Shown here piece after piece: positions 35,301 through 45,533 of a stretch of 64,000 nt of DNA. The position numbers were made by a program, and so were the translations under genes. The stretch is from Planctomycetota bacterium. Lineage in GTDB: Bacteria > Planctomycetota > UBA1135 > GCA-002686595. The notes under the pieces are model-generated. The model did not search any database and was not told the origin of the DNA. It was given only the letters and a program-made list of their open reading frames with translations. The number at the start of each line of letters is the position of its first letter. The stretch's first letter is position 1. The stretch is taken from contig DUBE01000013.1 of NCBI GenBank assembly GCA_012960475.1, positions 94,600-158,599 of the forward strand, written 5' to 3'.

Positions 35301-37162
35301 CCGCAAAAGACCTGGAACAACTCGCCACGGATCTGGCACCTGTGCGCAAGAGCGAAATGCAGTGGCGTTTGCATGCCCAGGCGGGTGACCTTGAGACGGA
35401 CGAACTGAACGGCCTCTTGCACGTCTTTCAGGCCGGTGGACGCAGCGACCTGGTAGCTGCCGTGGCCCGCAATCTGATTCGCATTGCCAACCAGCGGGCA
35501 GATGCGGACCTGCGACGACGATCCACGGCGCGTTTCGAAGAAGCAAGACGCGCAATCATGCGCGGGCTTGAAGGCCCCCAAGCAGAAATGCACTTCGAGC
35601 GCACCTTGCACCTTGCTGGAAACAAGGTCCAGGAGAGCCCACAAGACAGCAACCAAGATGTGGACTGGTTGCTGGAGTGCATCCGCCGACTCGCCTCCAG
35701 TCGAGATCGACGCGAATTGCTCGAACGCATTCTGGACCATGCCCTTGAGCGCACGGGGGCTCGACGAGGCTATGTGGTGATTGCCCGAAACCAAGAGATC
35801 GAGACATCCGCCGCCCGGGGCATGGAATTGGATCGGGAGGACAGCGGTGATGCCTCAATCTCCTCAAGCGTGATCCACGCTGCCCTGGCTGACGGCAAGC
35901 CGATCTCCACCGCGAATGCCGCCCACGACGAACGCTTCCAAGATGAACAGAGCGTGCGTCACCTGCAACTGCGTTCAGTATTGTGTGTACCCTTCGCCGA
36001 CCAGGGTGTAGTGCGCGGAGCGATCTATGTGGACAACGACAGAGCGGACTCCATCTTTGACGATGACGACATACGCGCACTTTCAGTCTTGGCAGATCCC
36101 GCAGCGGTTGCCCTGGCCCAGATCGAAGAACGCCAGCGCATCAAAGATCTGAACCGCCAGCTCGCGGACAAGGTCGAAATCCAAGAGTCCGAACTGGTCC
36201 AAGCCCGAGAAGCCCTCAAGCGCAGTGGACGCGTGGCGCCCCTGCCCGGGGTGATCGGCACCAGCCCCGCCATGCTCGAAGTGGCCGCCATGGTGGAGCG
36301 CCTGGCCCCCACCGACCTGACCGTGCTGGTGACAGGGCCCAGCGGCTCAGGCAAGGAATTGATCGCGCGCGCCCTGCACCACAGGAGCAATCGCGCAGAC
36401 GGCCCCTTGATCACCGAAAACACCGCCGCCCTGCCCGAGTCCCTGTTGGAAAGCGAACTCTTCGGCCACAAGAAGGGCGCATTCACCGGCGCGGAGCAGG
36501 ACCGCGAGGGTCTCTTCAAGAGAGCCCACAGTGGCACGCTCTTTCTCGATGAGATCGGCGACTTGCCTCTGCCTCTGCAGGTCAAGCTTCTGCGGGTTCT
36601 TGAATCCGGCGAGGTACGACCCCTGGGTTCCAATGAAACAGAAACCGTATCCGTGCGTGTAGTGGCCGCCACCCACCAACAACTGACCGAGAAAGTACAG
36701 CGGGGAGAGTTCAGGGAAGACCTCTTCTACCGTCTCAACGGTGGCGAAGTCTCCCTGCCTGCCCTGGAAGAGCGATTAGAGGATCTGCCTCTGCTGGTGG
36801 CTCACTTCATGGGGCAACTCAGCGCCCAGTATGGTCAACGAAAAACCGTCAGCGATGATGTGCTAGCGGCGCTCTTGACGCGCGCCTGGCCCGGACAAGT
36901 GCGCGAGCTACGCAACGAAGTGGCGCGCCTCTGGTTCCTCTCCGATGAAGCAATCAACAACCCCGCTCTGATTCGCAAGCCCATGGACAGCATGAACGAA
37001 GCCAACAAGGCACCTGAGTCCATGCTGCTGATCGACGCAGAACGCATCGCAGTAGAGCGAGCCTTGGCCGCAGCTAGTGGTCGACGAGATCAAGCAGCCA
37101 AACTGCTAGGCATCAGCCGCTCGGGGCTCTACACCAAACTCACGCGCCTCGGACTTGACTAG
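32393..37162 (+). CDS. Ser/Thr kinase-TPR-GAF-sigma54 AAA+-Fis HTH fusion regulator
   Basis: This is a 1589-residue cytoplasmic regulator. Order: Hanks-type kinase (about 1-250) with HRDIKPEN at 123-130 and LIDLD for DFG (Asp142); a long helical/TPR region (about 550-1000); a GAF domain (about 1095-1245); a short coiled coil; a sigma54-activating AAA+ ATPase with Walker A GPSGSGKE at 1315-1322, the sigma54-contact loop GAFTGA at 1362-1367 and Walker [11 protein letters not shown]; and a C-terminal Fis-type helix-turn-helix ([16 protein letters not shown]). The kinase lacks a clear glycine-rich loop, and the beta-3 lysine position is Arg41, so kinase activity is uncertain. It would switch on sigma54 promoters in response to a ligand or protein signal. 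An alternative start is the ATG at 32432. The stop overlaps that of the next gene by four bases (CTAG). Confidence 0.93.
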   Translation: MDKTPSGHPLPAGMTLIRVLAERPSGPILLVEEQGEARVLRYVDDLGGLSAQMRLLGHAQREGLALPTSWGQLPGGGAYVTRPFLDGPTLKEAAGTLDGPALLQVTADLLEALAALHDCGLLHRDIKPENVILVDGRAHLIDLDLADTSGTLEVAGTKGFLSPELLIGAPATTSADLFSLGITLIHGAGLRPDRRAEVDFPRQSYWEAARLDPSQLPQEIRALVIAVLHRWPNERPADARVALDLTQGAASRSTTCPDLPNLPGETTQLTEAANLLQTGNTPLLITVRHPEETSAALHLLHLAACQQGMQPECLIAEQEGDLSKTQYGHRLVLPANHVSLDTIATDVIRRAAGACAWILEIQRGEQLHAELLEAGVKMTHVRLGGVSTETLEKHLLQATASGQPESARLLAEDLVKRTDGRVSLINDALRQGVEVGAMVATDNGLALKTDRWPGELVAGDSALVMPEDHDQRDFLLALAALGEAATLSDVALVIGIKTDDSHTARAELARSGWIEQAGAHGSLYVTQGPRLESVQHALDPALRKALSIKWLQSDAPLSPRTMAHLRLKAQVQPEEVLEAARQALSAGRMGWVQGLVEPLAQWKEAGEAQAEAVCILAQLQLARGDHNGARAALSKHFGTELAQGTCSAWLIQGEILAADGQTSLSADARAKAQDLASGSEQVARVAIAKAYASFLEGDGDKAEEQLSQAPNKDLRPETLGTLHMLQFAVNFSRGDFDAASEALKQARTVGAENIPSLLGRIELNQAVLARRQGNLPAAISSMRAAQEAFGRCDNLKQEALAANNLGVLLKDSGDLTEARKSLTRALRLRRRLRDQHAEASSLGSLALVDMEAGHLGSAGERLALATRKLERGDHQRELDILAPARALFTLRTKGPVSVRSGSDPAHLRAARTAHRPAVHRFLAEMALSEGRPKRAQAHRLAAVTCSSPNSAEAFRSWSTRIAHEGSAWLPAKDLEQLATDLAPVRKSEMQWRLHAQAGDLETDELNGLLHVFQAGGRSDLVAAVARNLIRIANQRADADLRRRSTARFEEARRAIMRGLEGPQAEMHFERTLHLAGNKVQESPQDSNQDVDWLLECIRRLASSRDRRELLERILDHALERTGARRGYVVIARNQEIETSAARGMELDREDSGDASISSSVIHAALADGKPISTANAAHDERFQDEQSVRHLQLRSVLCVPFADQGVVRGAIYVDNDRADSIFDDDDIRALSVLADPAAVALAQIEERQRIKDLNRQLADKVEIQESELVQAREALKRSGRVAPLPGVIGTSPAMLEVAAMVERLAPTDLTVLVTGPSGSGKELIARALHHRSNRADGPLITENTAALPESLLESELFGHKKGAFTGAEQDREGLFKRAHSGTLFLDEIGDLPLPLQVKLLRVLESGEVRPLGSNETETVSVRVVAATHQQLTEKVQRGEFREDLFYRLNGGEVSLPALEERLEDLPLLVAHFMGQLSAQYGQRKTVSDDVLAALLTRAWPGQVRELRNEVARLWFLSDEAINNPALIRKPMDSMNEANKAPESMLLIDAERIAVERALAAASGRRDQAAKLLGISRSGLYTKLTRLGLD

Positions 37163-38979
37163 CGCAACACGCGACAGGGCAAGGAGGGCAGAGGCAAGGC
37201 CTGCACGCTCGCAGTATTGTCCACAGCCACTGACTGATCGCCACCCGAAGCGGGAGACAAGCCCAAGAGCAACTTGCCACCAGGAAGGAGCCCGAGGGTC
37301 GAGGAAACCTGTCCCACAAAGGAGGCAGGCAACCATGAACCATGGGTCCCCCGGATACTGGAAACCCAGGCGTCATCCTCTGCTCCCACCGCAACAAAGG
37401 CGATGTCGCCACCGCGACTCCGCACGGCACGCAGAGTCGTGCCCGGCGCAAATGTTCCCACGAGCATCGCCTGTTGGGTAGTCCCACTCACTGGATCAAT
37501 GCGATGCACCTGCACGTCGGTCGTTCCACTGAGAACGGAAGTAACCATGACTTGACGGCCAGCCATGTACAGCTCCGGGTCTTCTTCTAAATCAGACAAC
37601 AGCACATCGATATTCGATTGACTGTGGTAGTAGCCGCCGGTATAGATCACAAAACTCGCCAACTCAGAGGTATCGTCAAACTCGGCCTGGATCAAGAAAC
37701 GTTCGCCATTGTGATCCAGGTAGGCATCAGAAACACTCAAGGTCGCAGGCACATCAAAAGGCGGCCAGACCACGCCACTGGTGCGCGTCAGGTTCCAAGT
37801 AGTAGGGACTCCCTGGGGATCGGTCACCGTAGCGTACATGTCCGCAGCACCGATCAGATCATCGTTGTCCACCACAGCCAGAACCACATCGCCGGCCAGG
37901 TAGCATACCTGCTGGGGACTGGCAAAACCGATCACGCCGATGTTGTCGATGTAGATCGGAAAGTCCGGGGCCAGAGTAATGTGGGTCTCGATCGGAGTGC
38001 TTTGGACTTGCGTGATGAACAACTCCTGTGGCGGGCCATCGCTCAACCAAGCCAAACGCTCACCGTCGTGAGAGAGGGCCATGTAAGGGCCAAGAGGCTC
38101 GGTCGTGCCCGGTAACTCGATGGGCTGGGGCGTGGCGACAGCCACATGCACTGTGCCATCAAGGTCCGCAACCAGCACGCGCCGGGTAGTGGGGTCATCT
38201 TCGGCGACTACTGCCACGCGGTTGCCTTGATCACTCATGACAAGGTCCTGACGCAAACCCTCTTGACCTATCAGGGGCAACGCGATTTCAGTCGCCTGAG
38301 TTGTGCGTGAAGCAGTCCAGAGTTCGTCTCCCGTGATCCACCAGACCCCAAGGCGCGAATTGCGCAGGCTCTTCGGACGGTAGCTAATTGGGTCGATGTC
38401 AGCCGTCAGATCAATCGGCATTCCCCCTCGCAGGAGGTCAGCCTCGTAGAGGTTTCCACCGTGAATGGCATCGGTGCCATAGACCAGCCAACGGCCGTCC
38501 AGAGAAATTGAAACGGATTCGCCGATCGCATCGGTTGAAGCGGCGTTGTCAATCGCCGCTACCCAACGAATGCGCCCGGTCGCCGGAATCAAGAGCAAAC
38601 CTACCCGAGTCCCTCGGGTAACCATGTACAAGTTGTCCCCATTGGGTAAAGAAATCCAAGAGGGCAGCCCCGGTTCTTCCTGTTGAGTGGGTCGGTCAAG
38701 ACGAAATTGGTCGATCGCCCGCTGCCCCATTAGATCGAGAGGCAGAAACTCAATGCCCGCCTCCAAAAGGTGCGCAGAGGAAAGGTCGCTGGAGAGGGCG
38801 TGCAGGTCAAACAACCCCGGTGTGATCTCAACCCCCACAATGGGCGAGACCGCTCGGCTGCGGGGGCTCAGATTCCCCGGATTGGTAACGGTCTGAGCCA
38901 GAACAGATGTTGAGAGGAGCACTGAACAACAGAGGGTCTGCATGACCCGCGATTGAGACCCCAAGAAGGTGATTTTCAT
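37159..38979 (-). CDS. Exported beta-propeller-like (WD40/TolB-type) protein
   Basis: No precise family was recognised. The protein has about 606 residues. The first 29 ([20 protein letters not shown] to VLAQ) form a signal peptide. The rest carries repeated blade-like segments such as [34 protein letters not shown] and [15 protein letters not shown], spaced about 45-60 residues apart, as in PD40/TolB beta-propellers. Such proteins are secreted or periplasmic binding platforms. The start at 38979 is preferred to an upstream one at 39045 because the signal peptide begins there; neither has a strong ribosome site. It converges on the kinase-activator gene. Confidence 0.75.
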   Translation of the reverse strand: MKITFLGSQSRVMQTLCCSVLLSTSVLAQTVTNPGNLSPRSRAVSPIVGVEITPGLFDLHALSSDLSSAHLLEAGIEFLPLDLMGQRAIDQFRLDRPTQQEEPGLPSWISLPNGDNLYMVTRGTRVGLLLIPATGRIRWVAAIDNAASTDAIGESVSISLDGRWLVYGTDAIHGGNLYEADLLRGGMPIDLTADIDPISYRPKSLRNSRLGVWWITGDELWTASRTTQATEIALPLIGQEGLRQDLVMSDQGNRVAVVAEDDPTTRRVLVADLDGTVHVAVATPQPIELPGTTEPLGPYMALSHDGERLAWLSDGPPQELFITQVQSTPIETHITLAPDFPIYIDNIGVIGFASPQQVCYLAGDVVLAVVDNDDLIGAADMYATVTDPQGVPTTWNLTRTSGVVWPPFDVPATLSVSDAYLDHNGERFLIQAEFDDTSELASFVIYTGGYYHSQSNIDVLLSDLEEDPELYMAGRQVMVTSVLSGTTDVQVHRIDPVSGTTQQAMLVGTFAPGTTLRAVRSRGGDIAFVAVGAEDDAWVSSIRGTHGSWLPASFVGQVSSTLGLLPGGKLLLGLSPASGGDQSVAVDNTASVQALPLPSLPCRVLR

Positions 38980-39357
38980 AAGAAAACAGGCTTGGTACCG
39001 GAACGAGAGAGGACACCCAATGTACTGCAAATTACTGCCTGTCATTCCCCTGACCGGAAGCCCTACTCAAGGCCAAAGAAGGCCCACAGCAGGCTTTGGG
39101 GACCACTAGAGGCCGTTTGAGGTCGTAGTCTTGCCCACTCCGGAAGACAGTATATGTCCCACATCGAGACACACATTCGCATTGCTGAACCCACAATGGC
39201 GCGTGTTGTAATTCGAGGCAATGAAACCGGTAGCAAACCGACTCCCGCAGCCGAGCCGCGAGACCGGGCAGCATCAAAACCCTCAACTTGGGTACACGGT
39301 AAGCCTCAGTCCATGAACAACCAACCAGGCTCAAGACGATGTGGGCGGCGACTGCTC
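38980..39357. other. Intergenic stretch, no gene seen
   Basis: These 378 bases lie between the start of the propeller gene and the end of the M16 peptidase pair, both on the minus strand. Short open frames occur on both strands but none has a ribosome site, a fold-like composition or a signal peptide. A promoter for the propeller gene must be here. No hairpin of terminator quality was found. Confidence 0.5.
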
Positions 39358-40653
39358 CTACTGGGCCAGGGCCCGAGTCAACTCCCGCCTTGTCACGGGT
39401 CCGGAAGCAGACAGACAACAGTGATCTGGCTGCAGGTACTTGCGCGCGACATCACGCACCATCTTGGCCGTCACTGAAGCAAATACTCTGGGCAGCACAG
39501 CCAGATGATCGTCAGCGTGGCCGTGAACCTCGGCGGAAACCAAATAGGAAGCCCGCTGAGAAGCGCGTTCAAATCCCAAAGGGAACGAACCAACCAGGTA
39601 ATCCCGCGCAAGATCGAGCTCAGCCATCGAGACTGTTTCGTTCTGTATACGTCGCATCTCCTCCAAGAACCCTCCCACCGCCGTGTACACATGCTGGGGA
39701 CTCGTGCCTATGTAGGCACGAAAGCGGCCGGGCAGGCGACCCGCCGAACTGTGAATATCCGCGTACACCGAGTAGGCCAACCCCTGCTCATCCCGTAGGC
39801 GCTTGGTGATACGCGCAGTGAACCCGGGACCGCTGCCCAGAATGTGATCCATCACCACCAAGGTCGCCCAATCGGGATTGCTGCGACGCACGCCGAGATG
39901 GCCGAGGAACAAATGCACTTGATCACGGCTCTTCCTGAATGCATCGAGTCGATTGCCGCCCTTTGGAAAGCGGGGCTTTGTCATATTCACTGGCCCCACT
40001 CCCTCCCAACCACTGGTCAGGCGTTGCACGAGGCGCTTGACAGCCGCCGGATCCACATCACCGCAAATCGAGAGAATCGCACGATCGGGACCCCAGTTGT
40101 TCCGGTGATGAGCTAACAGATCCTTGGGATCCAGGGCACCGATGGTTTCGACGGTCCCGTGGGAGGGCCGTCCCAGCCAGTGCTTTCCATAGATCAGGCG
40201 CAGGAAACGCTGCGCCGCCTGTGCCTGTGGGTTCTCCTGTGCCACACGTAACCGCGCTTGAAAACGCTGCTGCTGCCTGCGTACTGGATCGTTCGGGTAG
40301 GCCGGATGGCACGCGACCTCCAGCAAAGTCTCAAGCAAGACCTTCCAGTGGTCCCCAGCCACGGAACCGGACAGTCCAGCCTGATTGCCAGCAAGGCTGC
40401 CGCCACAGGGTTCAAGGCGCGTGGCCAATTGGGCCTCGTCGTGTTGATTTGTGCCCTGATCTGCCAACTGTCCCACCAACCAGGCCAAGCCCTCTTGGCC
40501 CGCCGGGTCGAGACTGGAACCCCCGCGCATCATGAGTCTCGAGGCGGTGATCGGTGCGCCCTCACGCCGTGAAACGATCAGCGTCAGGCCGTTGGACAGG
40601 ACGCTGCGCACTCTGGGAAGGTATAGCTCGGTAGGCGTGACTTGGAATTTCAT
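39358..40653 (-). CDS. M16 family peptidase, non-catalytic partner
   Basis: This is a 431-residue M16B (pitrilysin/mitochondrial-processing-type) protein. It has the double M16 fold, but the zinc motif HxxEH is replaced by GLAWLVGQ at the same place, so it should not cut peptides. It opens with LPRVRSVLSNGLTLIVSRREGAP, as family members do, and its C-terminal half has GSGPGFTARITKRLRDEQGLAYSVYA, the conserved R...Y substrate-binding region. The ATG at 40653 overlaps the upstream stop by four bases and has GGAGG nearby; an ATG at 40677 is less likely. It is paired with the catalytic subunit gene, as in bacterial heterodimeric M16B enzymes. Confidence 0.9.
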   Translation of the reverse strand: MKFQVTPTELYLPRVRSVLSNGLTLIVSRREGAPITASRLMMRGGSSLDPAGQEGLAWLVGQLADQGTNQHDEAQLATRLEPCGGSLAGNQAGLSGSVAGDHWKVLLETLLEVACHPAYPNDPVRRQQQRFQARLRVAQENPQAQAAQRFLRLIYGKHWLGRPSHGTVETIGALDPKDLLAHHRNNWGPDRAILSICGDVDPAAVKRLVQRLTSGWEGVGPVNMTKPRFPKGGNRLDAFRKSRDQVHLFLGHLGVRRSNPDWATLVVMDHILGSGPGFTARITKRLRDEQGLAYSVYADIHSSAGRLPGRFRAYIGTSPQHVYTAVGGFLEEMRRIQNETVSMAELDLARDYLVGSFPLGFERASQRASYLVSAEVHGHADDHLAVLPRVFASVTAKMVRDVARKYLQPDHCCLSASGPVTRRELTRALAQ

Positions 40654-41984
40654 GCTCCGCCTCCGGGCAGGCTCCAACCGATCACCCGCCGGTCCGAAGT
40701 CAGGAGTTTACGCGCGGTGACGCGTATGCGTCTTGCGTTGACCTGCGCTCGGCGCTCCTCCAACTCAAGCAAGAGCCGCCAGTCCGCATCCACCGCAAGA
40801 CCACCGAACCACTCGGCCAGATCTGACACAGTCTCTGCCTCATAGGCGTCCAGTGAGCGCAAGGTTCGCTGCACCCGGCGCATTTCCTGGGCGGGAACCA
40901 GTTCTTCGGCAAGGCGCTGAATCTCCTCATCGACCACCTTCTCCAGAGCAGCAGGATCGACTCCAGGGACGGCCTCCGAATGCAGCCAAAATGCACCACC
41001 CTCTACCAAGGTTTCCGAAGAACTGCCCACCATCGTAGCCAGGCCTTCGGTCAATACCAACCGCTTGTGAAGCCTCGAAACACGGCCACCGGTAAGCAGG
41101 GTATCGATCAGGTCCAAATCAAAGTCCTCGTCAGTACCCACAGATGTCGTACGCCAGGCCATTATCATCCGCGATGCTGCGTCATCCCAGCGCTTCTCAA
41201 TGCGCCGCTCCCCCTCGGGGGCCCGAAGGGGCGCGCAAGGCACAAACGGGGCCGGTTCACCCCGTGGAACCTTGCCGAAGTGTTTTCGCACCAGACTCAG
41301 TGTGGAACTGGGATGTAATTCGCCGGCCAAAACCAAGGTTCCCATGCAGGGTTGGTAGGTGCGCTCATACCAGCCACGCATTAGATCCACGTGCATGGAT
41401 TCCAAGGTCTCAGGGTGGCCGATGATCGGGGCCCCGTAGGGATGGCGGCCAAATAGCACATGGGAAACATCTTGTCTCAAGCGACCCCAGGGGCTGTCCC
41501 GGCCCATGGAGAGTTCCTCCAGTACAACCGCCTTTTCGTTCCTGAACTCAACAGGATCCAAGAGCAGACCACCCATACGATCGGCTTCCAATTCCAGAGC
41601 AGCCTCGAACCGATCAGATGCCAGTTCGAACCAATAAGCAGTGTGATCGTAACTGGTGAATGCGTTTATGCTGCCTCCCAGCGATGTGGTGGTCGCATCG
41701 ACGACGCCCTTGCCAAAGCGCTTGGTGCCCTTGAACATCATGTGCTCAAGAAAATGTGCGACCCCTGCCTCGTGAGGCGCTTCGTGCCGGGAACCAGCCC
41801 CATACCAAAGCAGACTGGTCACCACGGGAATATCAGGGCGCTCCAACAAGATAACCCTGAGGCCGTTGCGCAGGCGGTGCTCGTGTACTTTGGCGCCGGT
41901 TCCGGGTAGGGGCACACCCCGAGCGGGAGCCGGTTTCTTGCGCCGTGTCTTCGGGCGACGGCGAATAGTCATGGATCGAGTCAC
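40650..41984 (-). CDS. M16 family zinc peptidase, catalytic subunit
   Basis: This is a 444-residue M16B metallopeptidase. HFLEH at residues 77-81 gives the two zinc histidines and catalytic Glu80; the third ligand is a Glu near 157 in VVLEELS. The LRNGLRVILLERPDIPVV start and the GGSINAFTSYDHTAYWF strand are typical. A basic N-terminal stretch of about 24 residues has no clear membrane span, so location is open. The GTG start overlaps the RluB-type gene's stop (GTGA); ATG at 41972 is an alternative. With the next gene it should form the active/inactive heterodimer that degrades small proteins or processes peptides. Confidence 0.93.
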   Translation of the reverse strand: MTRSMTIRRRPKTRRKKPAPARGVPLPGTGAKVHEHRLRNGLRVILLERPDIPVVTSLLWYGAGSRHEAPHEAGVAHFLEHMMFKGTKRFGKGVVDATTTSLGGSINAFTSYDHTAYWFELASDRFEAALELEADRMGGLLLDPVEFRNEKAVVLEELSMGRDSPWGRLRQDVSHVLFGRHPYGAPIIGHPETLESMHVDLMRGWYERTYQPCMGTLVLAGELHPSSTLSLVRKHFGKVPRGEPAPFVPCAPLRAPEGERRIEKRWDDAASRMIMAWRTTSVGTDEDFDLDLIDTLLTGGRVSRLHKRLVLTEGLATMVGSSSETLVEGGAFWLHSEAVPGVDPAALEKVVDEEIQRLAEELVPAQEMRRVQRTLRSLDAYEAETVSDLAEWFGGLAVDADWRLLLELEERRAQVNARRIRVTARKLLTSDRRVIGWSLPGGGA

Positions 41985-43000
41985 GAGGACCGCCTCCGAC
42001 CTGCCCGCCGAGTTCCAGATCTACGCCGGACAGATGCTCTACGCATTCCGATTCGAGGACTTGACCCACTGCGCCGCCGCGTCGATCGACGCCCAGCCCT
42101 GCGTCTCGGGGCGCCACCGTCATCAGCACCACCCAGAGGCAAGAGAGCCGCCTGCTCATCTGACATGTCCAGGAGAGACTCAACCTCTTGGCGGGATAGT
42201 CGCCGAAAGCGGCCTTCTTTTAAGCCGCGCAAGACCAGCGGGCCGATTTCTTCGCGGGTCAACTCCAAGACCTTGTGCCCCACACGCGCGAAGACCCTTC
42301 GTATCTCGCGATTCATGCCCTCGCGCAAGGTCACCAGCGCGGTGGAACGCAGCTTGGCCCGCTTCACAATGACGACGCGCGCACCCGAGGTCTTGCCCTC
42401 GGAGAGATGCACTCCTACCCGGATCTTATCGAGGCTATCGTCATCAAGAGACCCAGCAACCACAACGCGATAGGTCTTCGACACCCCGTAGCGGGGATGA
42501 GAAATCCGATGGGCGAAATCGCCGTCGTTGGTCAACAGAATCAGGCCGCGGCTCTCTTCATCCAGCCGCCCCACGGTGTAGATACGACCAGCAGCAGGGT
42601 CGCTGATGAGATCAACCGCCTTGGGGCGCGTCTCGCGCCGGTCATTGGTGCATAGCACTCCCTTGGGCTTGTGCAGCAGATAGTAACGACGAGGGTCCTC
42701 GCTGCCAGGAAGCACCACGCCATCAACAGTCACCTTTTGCTTGCTGGGATCGACCTTGACCCCCAACTCCGTGACCACTAGATCATCCACCAGAATCTTG
42801 CCCTTGGCGATCAACTCGTCACACGCACGGCGCGAAGCTACTCCATGATCAGCAAGAAACTTGTTCAGGCGCACCAAGGTTGTGCGCGCCTCGCGGCGGG
42901 CACTGGACCCATCGGCAATAAACCCCCCTGCGGAAACCGAGCGCGGACGCCTGCCACCCCTGGAACCGCGAGGTGTACCCCGTGAACGTCGCATAGCCAT
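41981..43000 (-). CDS. rluB: RluB-type 23S rRNA pseudouridine synthase
   Basis: This is a 339-residue RsuA/RluB-family enzyme that converts uridine to pseudouridine in rRNA. An S4 RNA-binding domain (VRLNKFLADHGVASRRACDELI) is followed by the catalytic domain with Asp147 in VGRLDEESRGLILLTNDGD and LREGMNREIRRVFA. The N-terminal 40 residues are Arg/Gly/Ser-rich and the C-terminal 50 are strongly arginine-rich; both could hold RNA. RluB (position 2605) is the best guess, but RluE or RluF are related. Three bases separate it from manA. It shares four bases with the M16 gene. Confidence 0.9.
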   Translation of the reverse strand: MAMRRSRGTPRGSRGGRRPRSVSAGGFIADGSSARREARTTLVRLNKFLADHGVASRRACDELIAKGKILVDDLVVTELGVKVDPSKQKVTVDGVVLPGSEDPRRYYLLHKPKGVLCTNDRRETRPKAVDLISDPAAGRIYTVGRLDEESRGLILLTNDGDFAHRISHPRYGVSKTYRVVVAGSLDDDSLDKIRVGVHLSEGKTSGARVVIVKRAKLRSTALVTLREGMNREIRRVFARVGHKVLELTREEIGPLVLRGLKEGRFRRLSRQEVESLLDMSDEQAALLPLGGADDGGAPRRRAGRRSTRRRSGSSPRIGMRRASVRRRSGTRRAGRRRSS

Positions 43001-43003
43001 GAT

Positions 43004-44017
43004 CTAACTTTGTCTCCCTCTGAACGAACGCAGGGCCAGCACCTGGAAGTCCCCGTCTTCGGGCAGCAGGTCGTGGGGCCCCAGATCCGCTGGCAAGAGC
43101 CAGGTCTGGCCGCTCCTGATACTCCAGCTCTGTTCTTCTTCTTCACCGCTCACACGAATACGACCTTGACCGCTGATGACGAACAGTGCGCCCGCTCTCT
43201 TGTCCGTGTCGCGCTCAAAGAGCTCATGGATCCGCAGCAACTCGCCCTGATAGGACTCATCCTCGAAGAGCTGGGCGCGCATGCTTGTCCCTTGCTCATG
43301 CCACTCGGGAGGGCTCGGCTCAAGACCGTCTTGATCGTAAATGATCGAACTCAAGGCAGACTCCACATGCTGCTCGCGCAACTCACCGTTTTGATCCTTA
43401 CGGTCCCAGTCATAGATACGGAAGGTGGTGTCGGAGTTCTGTTGCACCTCGATGATCACCAGCCCCTTGCCGATGGAATGCACCGTGCCCGCAGGCACAC
43501 GCACGAAATCACCGCTGCGAACGGGATAGGACGTCAACAGGGCAACCACATCGCTGGTCCCGGCGGCCTCGGCGAACTCACTGGCGGTGGTGCCATTGGA
43601 CAGGCCAAGAAAAACTTCCGCGTCCTCGTCCGCAGAGAGCACCAACCAGCACTCGTCCTTGCCCGCAAGAGAGGGACCCATGCGTTCCGCCGTGGCGTGA
43701 TCGGGATGCACTTGAATAGACAGGTTCTTGCGCGCATCCAATAGCTTCAAGAGCAAAGGAAATGACCCATCCGGATCGGGTTGGGTACGTCCCAGAAGAG
43801 CCGTTTCCTCGGAGAGCATCAACCCGCCCAAGGTACGCCCCTTGAATGGGCCCTCTGCCACCATCGAAGTAGCTCCCTCGCGATCGGCCAAACACCAGGC
43901 CTCCCCGATGTTCTTGTCCACGGGCAGGCCTTCGGGCAACAGGGGCTGCAGGGCGCGACCACCCCAGATCTTCTCCAAAAAGATCGGCTCAAGACGTAGG
44001 GGCTGACGAATGGACAT
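43004..44017 (-). CDS. manA: Mannose-6-phosphate isomerase, class I
   Basis: This is a 337-residue cupin-fold zinc enzyme that interconverts mannose-6-phosphate and fructose-6-phosphate. Zinc ligands appear as Gln102 and His104 (IQVHPD), Glu122 (KDECWLV) and His180 (PAGTVHSIG). The LDARKNLSIQVHPD segment is diagnostic. Length fits the shorter Bacillus-type group. In this cell it would supply mannose precursors (GDP-mannose for glycans) or use mannose as a carbon source; the nearest glycan genes are 15 kb away. It is the first gene of a run with rluB and the two M16 genes. Confidence 0.94.
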   Translation of the reverse strand: MSIRQPLRLEPIFLEKIWGGRALQPLLPEGLPVDKNIGEAWCLADREGATSMVAEGPFKGRTLGGLMLSEETALLGRTQPDPDGSFPLLLKLLDARKNLSIQVHPDHATAERMGPSLAGKDECWLVLSADEDAEVFLGLSNGTTASEFAEAAGTSDVVALLTSYPVRSGDFVRVPAGTVHSIGKGLVIIEVQQNSDTTFRIYDWDRKDQNGELREQHVESALSSIIYDQDGLEPSPPEWHEQGTSMRAQLFEDESYQGELLRIHELFERDTDKRAGALFVISGQGRIRVSGEEEEQSWSIRSGQTWLLPADLGPHDLLPEDGDFQVLALRSFRGRQS

Positions 44018-44184
44018 GGATTAGGGAGAGGATTGGACCCGATCGACTCAGGTCAAGCCGCGAAGAATAACCGGGAGGGAGCGGCAGGCAGCGAAATTCG
44101 GGGGAGACTTCTTGGGCTCGGGACCCAAAAAGGGCCTGGAACGTCCCTCACCGCATTCCCGGCAGCCTGCGAGCCCCGACAGGG

Positions 44185-45381
44185 TCAGAGGTCCAGCAGG
44201 GTCTCAAGCACTTCGGCCACGATCCGGTTGCCTTCCACCGAATAGTGCCCGCCCGGAGCCCAGTGGCGCCCTTCTTCGGCGGCACCGCTCGCCACCAGGG
44301 CCGCGCTGCAGTCAATCACCTCGATCCCTGCCCGCTCCCAGGCGTCAGTGACCGTTTCCCAATAGCCACGGCCCTCTTGAGCCAGGTCTTCCAAAGCACC
44401 GCGGTCAGGCAAAACCAGCAAGCGCAACCGAGCGCCGTCACTTGCCGTCTCTTCCCGGAACGCGTCCACGATCGCCAACAGCAATCGAAAAACCTCGCTC
44501 TGCTCGTCAAGCAGCCAGTCTGCCACTTCCCGGTCCCTACGCTCGTGAAGAGTCAGGGCCATGCGCCCCAAGCCCGTGAGGTGCAACCAATGCGAACCCT
44601 CAGGGGCGTAAGCCAGGGGCGAGCGTGCAACCCACGCGTCGTTTCCATCCAGAGCCTCCAGGAATTTCTTCTGAGAACTCAATACGGCGTGCATGTGAGC
44701 AATGGACTCCACGGGATTGGGGATCAGGCGCAAGTCCCCTGCCCGGGTAATTCGAAAGCGCGGCTTGAAGCGCACCATTCTTGCCCAGTGTCGCTGAGCT
44801 GGACGATACATGGTCACCAGCCTCAGAGAAGCCGCTGGCATCCAGCCCAACCACACTTCATCCCCGCGCAGGGGCCGACCATCCCGTCGATAGCGCAGAA
44901 GGGCCTGATCCAACCCGTAGGCACCCATCCCCAAGTTTGCAAATTCGTGCCGCGCTGATGCAGCATCCAGAAGATACGGCCAGGCCTGTTCATCTTCTAC
45001 TTCGTCCCCGAGTGTGAAGGAGCAGCCCACACAGATTATGCGCGTCAGGTCCGCGTGACGCTCCCGCTCCAGGGGAGAAACGCTGCAACGGGCGCCGGCC
45101 CAATCAAATTTCATTTCGCCGATAGGGTGCCCAGGCGTTGGTGCCCAGCCCAACTCCGAATCGAAGAGGAACGGCGTGTCGCCCGGACTTTGCTCACGAT
45201 CATGAGCAGCTATCTCCCGTAAGCTGACTTGCTGGCCGGGATAGAATATGGGTGGATCAAAGGGGGCTATTCGAGATCCACGCAAATAGCCACTCCCCAG
45301 CGCGCAATGCAGCAATATCTGGTCCATGAAGAGGCCGCTGCCCAACAGCAGGCCCAGGAGGAGGAGGCGTTTTCGCCTCAA
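44185..45381 (-). CDS. Membrane-anchored SGNH-like hydrolase
   Basis: This is a 398-residue protein with an N-terminal hydrophobic helix after MRRKR, a signal anchor or uncleaved signal peptide. Residues near 115 have IICVGCSFTLGDEV, resembling the block-I Gly-x-Ser of SGNH/GDSL esterases (Ser at the nucleophile place). The C-terminus has GHYSVEGNRIVAEVL, resembling the final His block. It would remove acyl groups from cell-surface sugars or lipids. The similarity is by pattern only, so an O-acetyl transferase of the AlgX type is also possible. It lies 167 bases upstream of manA on the same strand. Confidence 0.7.
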   Translation of the reverse strand: MRRKRLLLLGLLLGSGLFMDQILLHCALGSGYLRGSRIAPFDPPIFYPGQQVSLREIAAHDREQSPGDTPFLFDSELGWAPTPGHPIGEMKFDWAGARCSVSPLERERHADLTRIICVGCSFTLGDEVEDEQAWPYLLDAASARHEFANLGMGAYGLDQALLRYRRDGRPLRGDEVWLGWMPAASLRLVTMYRPAQRHWARMVRFKPRFRITRAGDLRLIPNPVESIAHMHAVLSSQKKFLEALDGNDAWVARSPLAYAPEGSHWLHLTGLGRMALTLHERRDREVADWLLDEQSEVFRLLLAIVDAFREETASDGARLRLLVLPDRGALEDLAQEGRGYWETVTDAWERAGIEVIDCSAALVASGAAEEGRHWAPGGHYSVEGNRIVAEVLETLLDL

Positions 45382-45425
45382 TCCGCCCCCCTACCAGATG
45401 CTGCAACTTGATCCTTGGACATGAG

Positions 45426-45533
45426 TCACGAAGTGAGATGCACCAGAACGCAAGCCGCCAGCAGTCCCTGTCCAAAGCCAATTACTTCCCGGAGGATTCT
45501 GGGCAACCTGCTCACCTGTATGCCGCCGCCCAT
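45426..45533 (-). CDS. Possible 35-residue membrane peptide
   Basis: The ATG overlaps the stop of the preceding small frame (TGATG) and is followed by 35 codons with a hydrophobic stretch GQGLLAACVLVHL near the end. No family was recognised. A GGAGGGG lies about 14 bases upstream. It may be chance; support is translational coupling and composition only. Confidence 0.2.
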   Translation of the reverse strand: MGGGIQVSRLPRILREVIGFGQGLLAACVLVHLTS

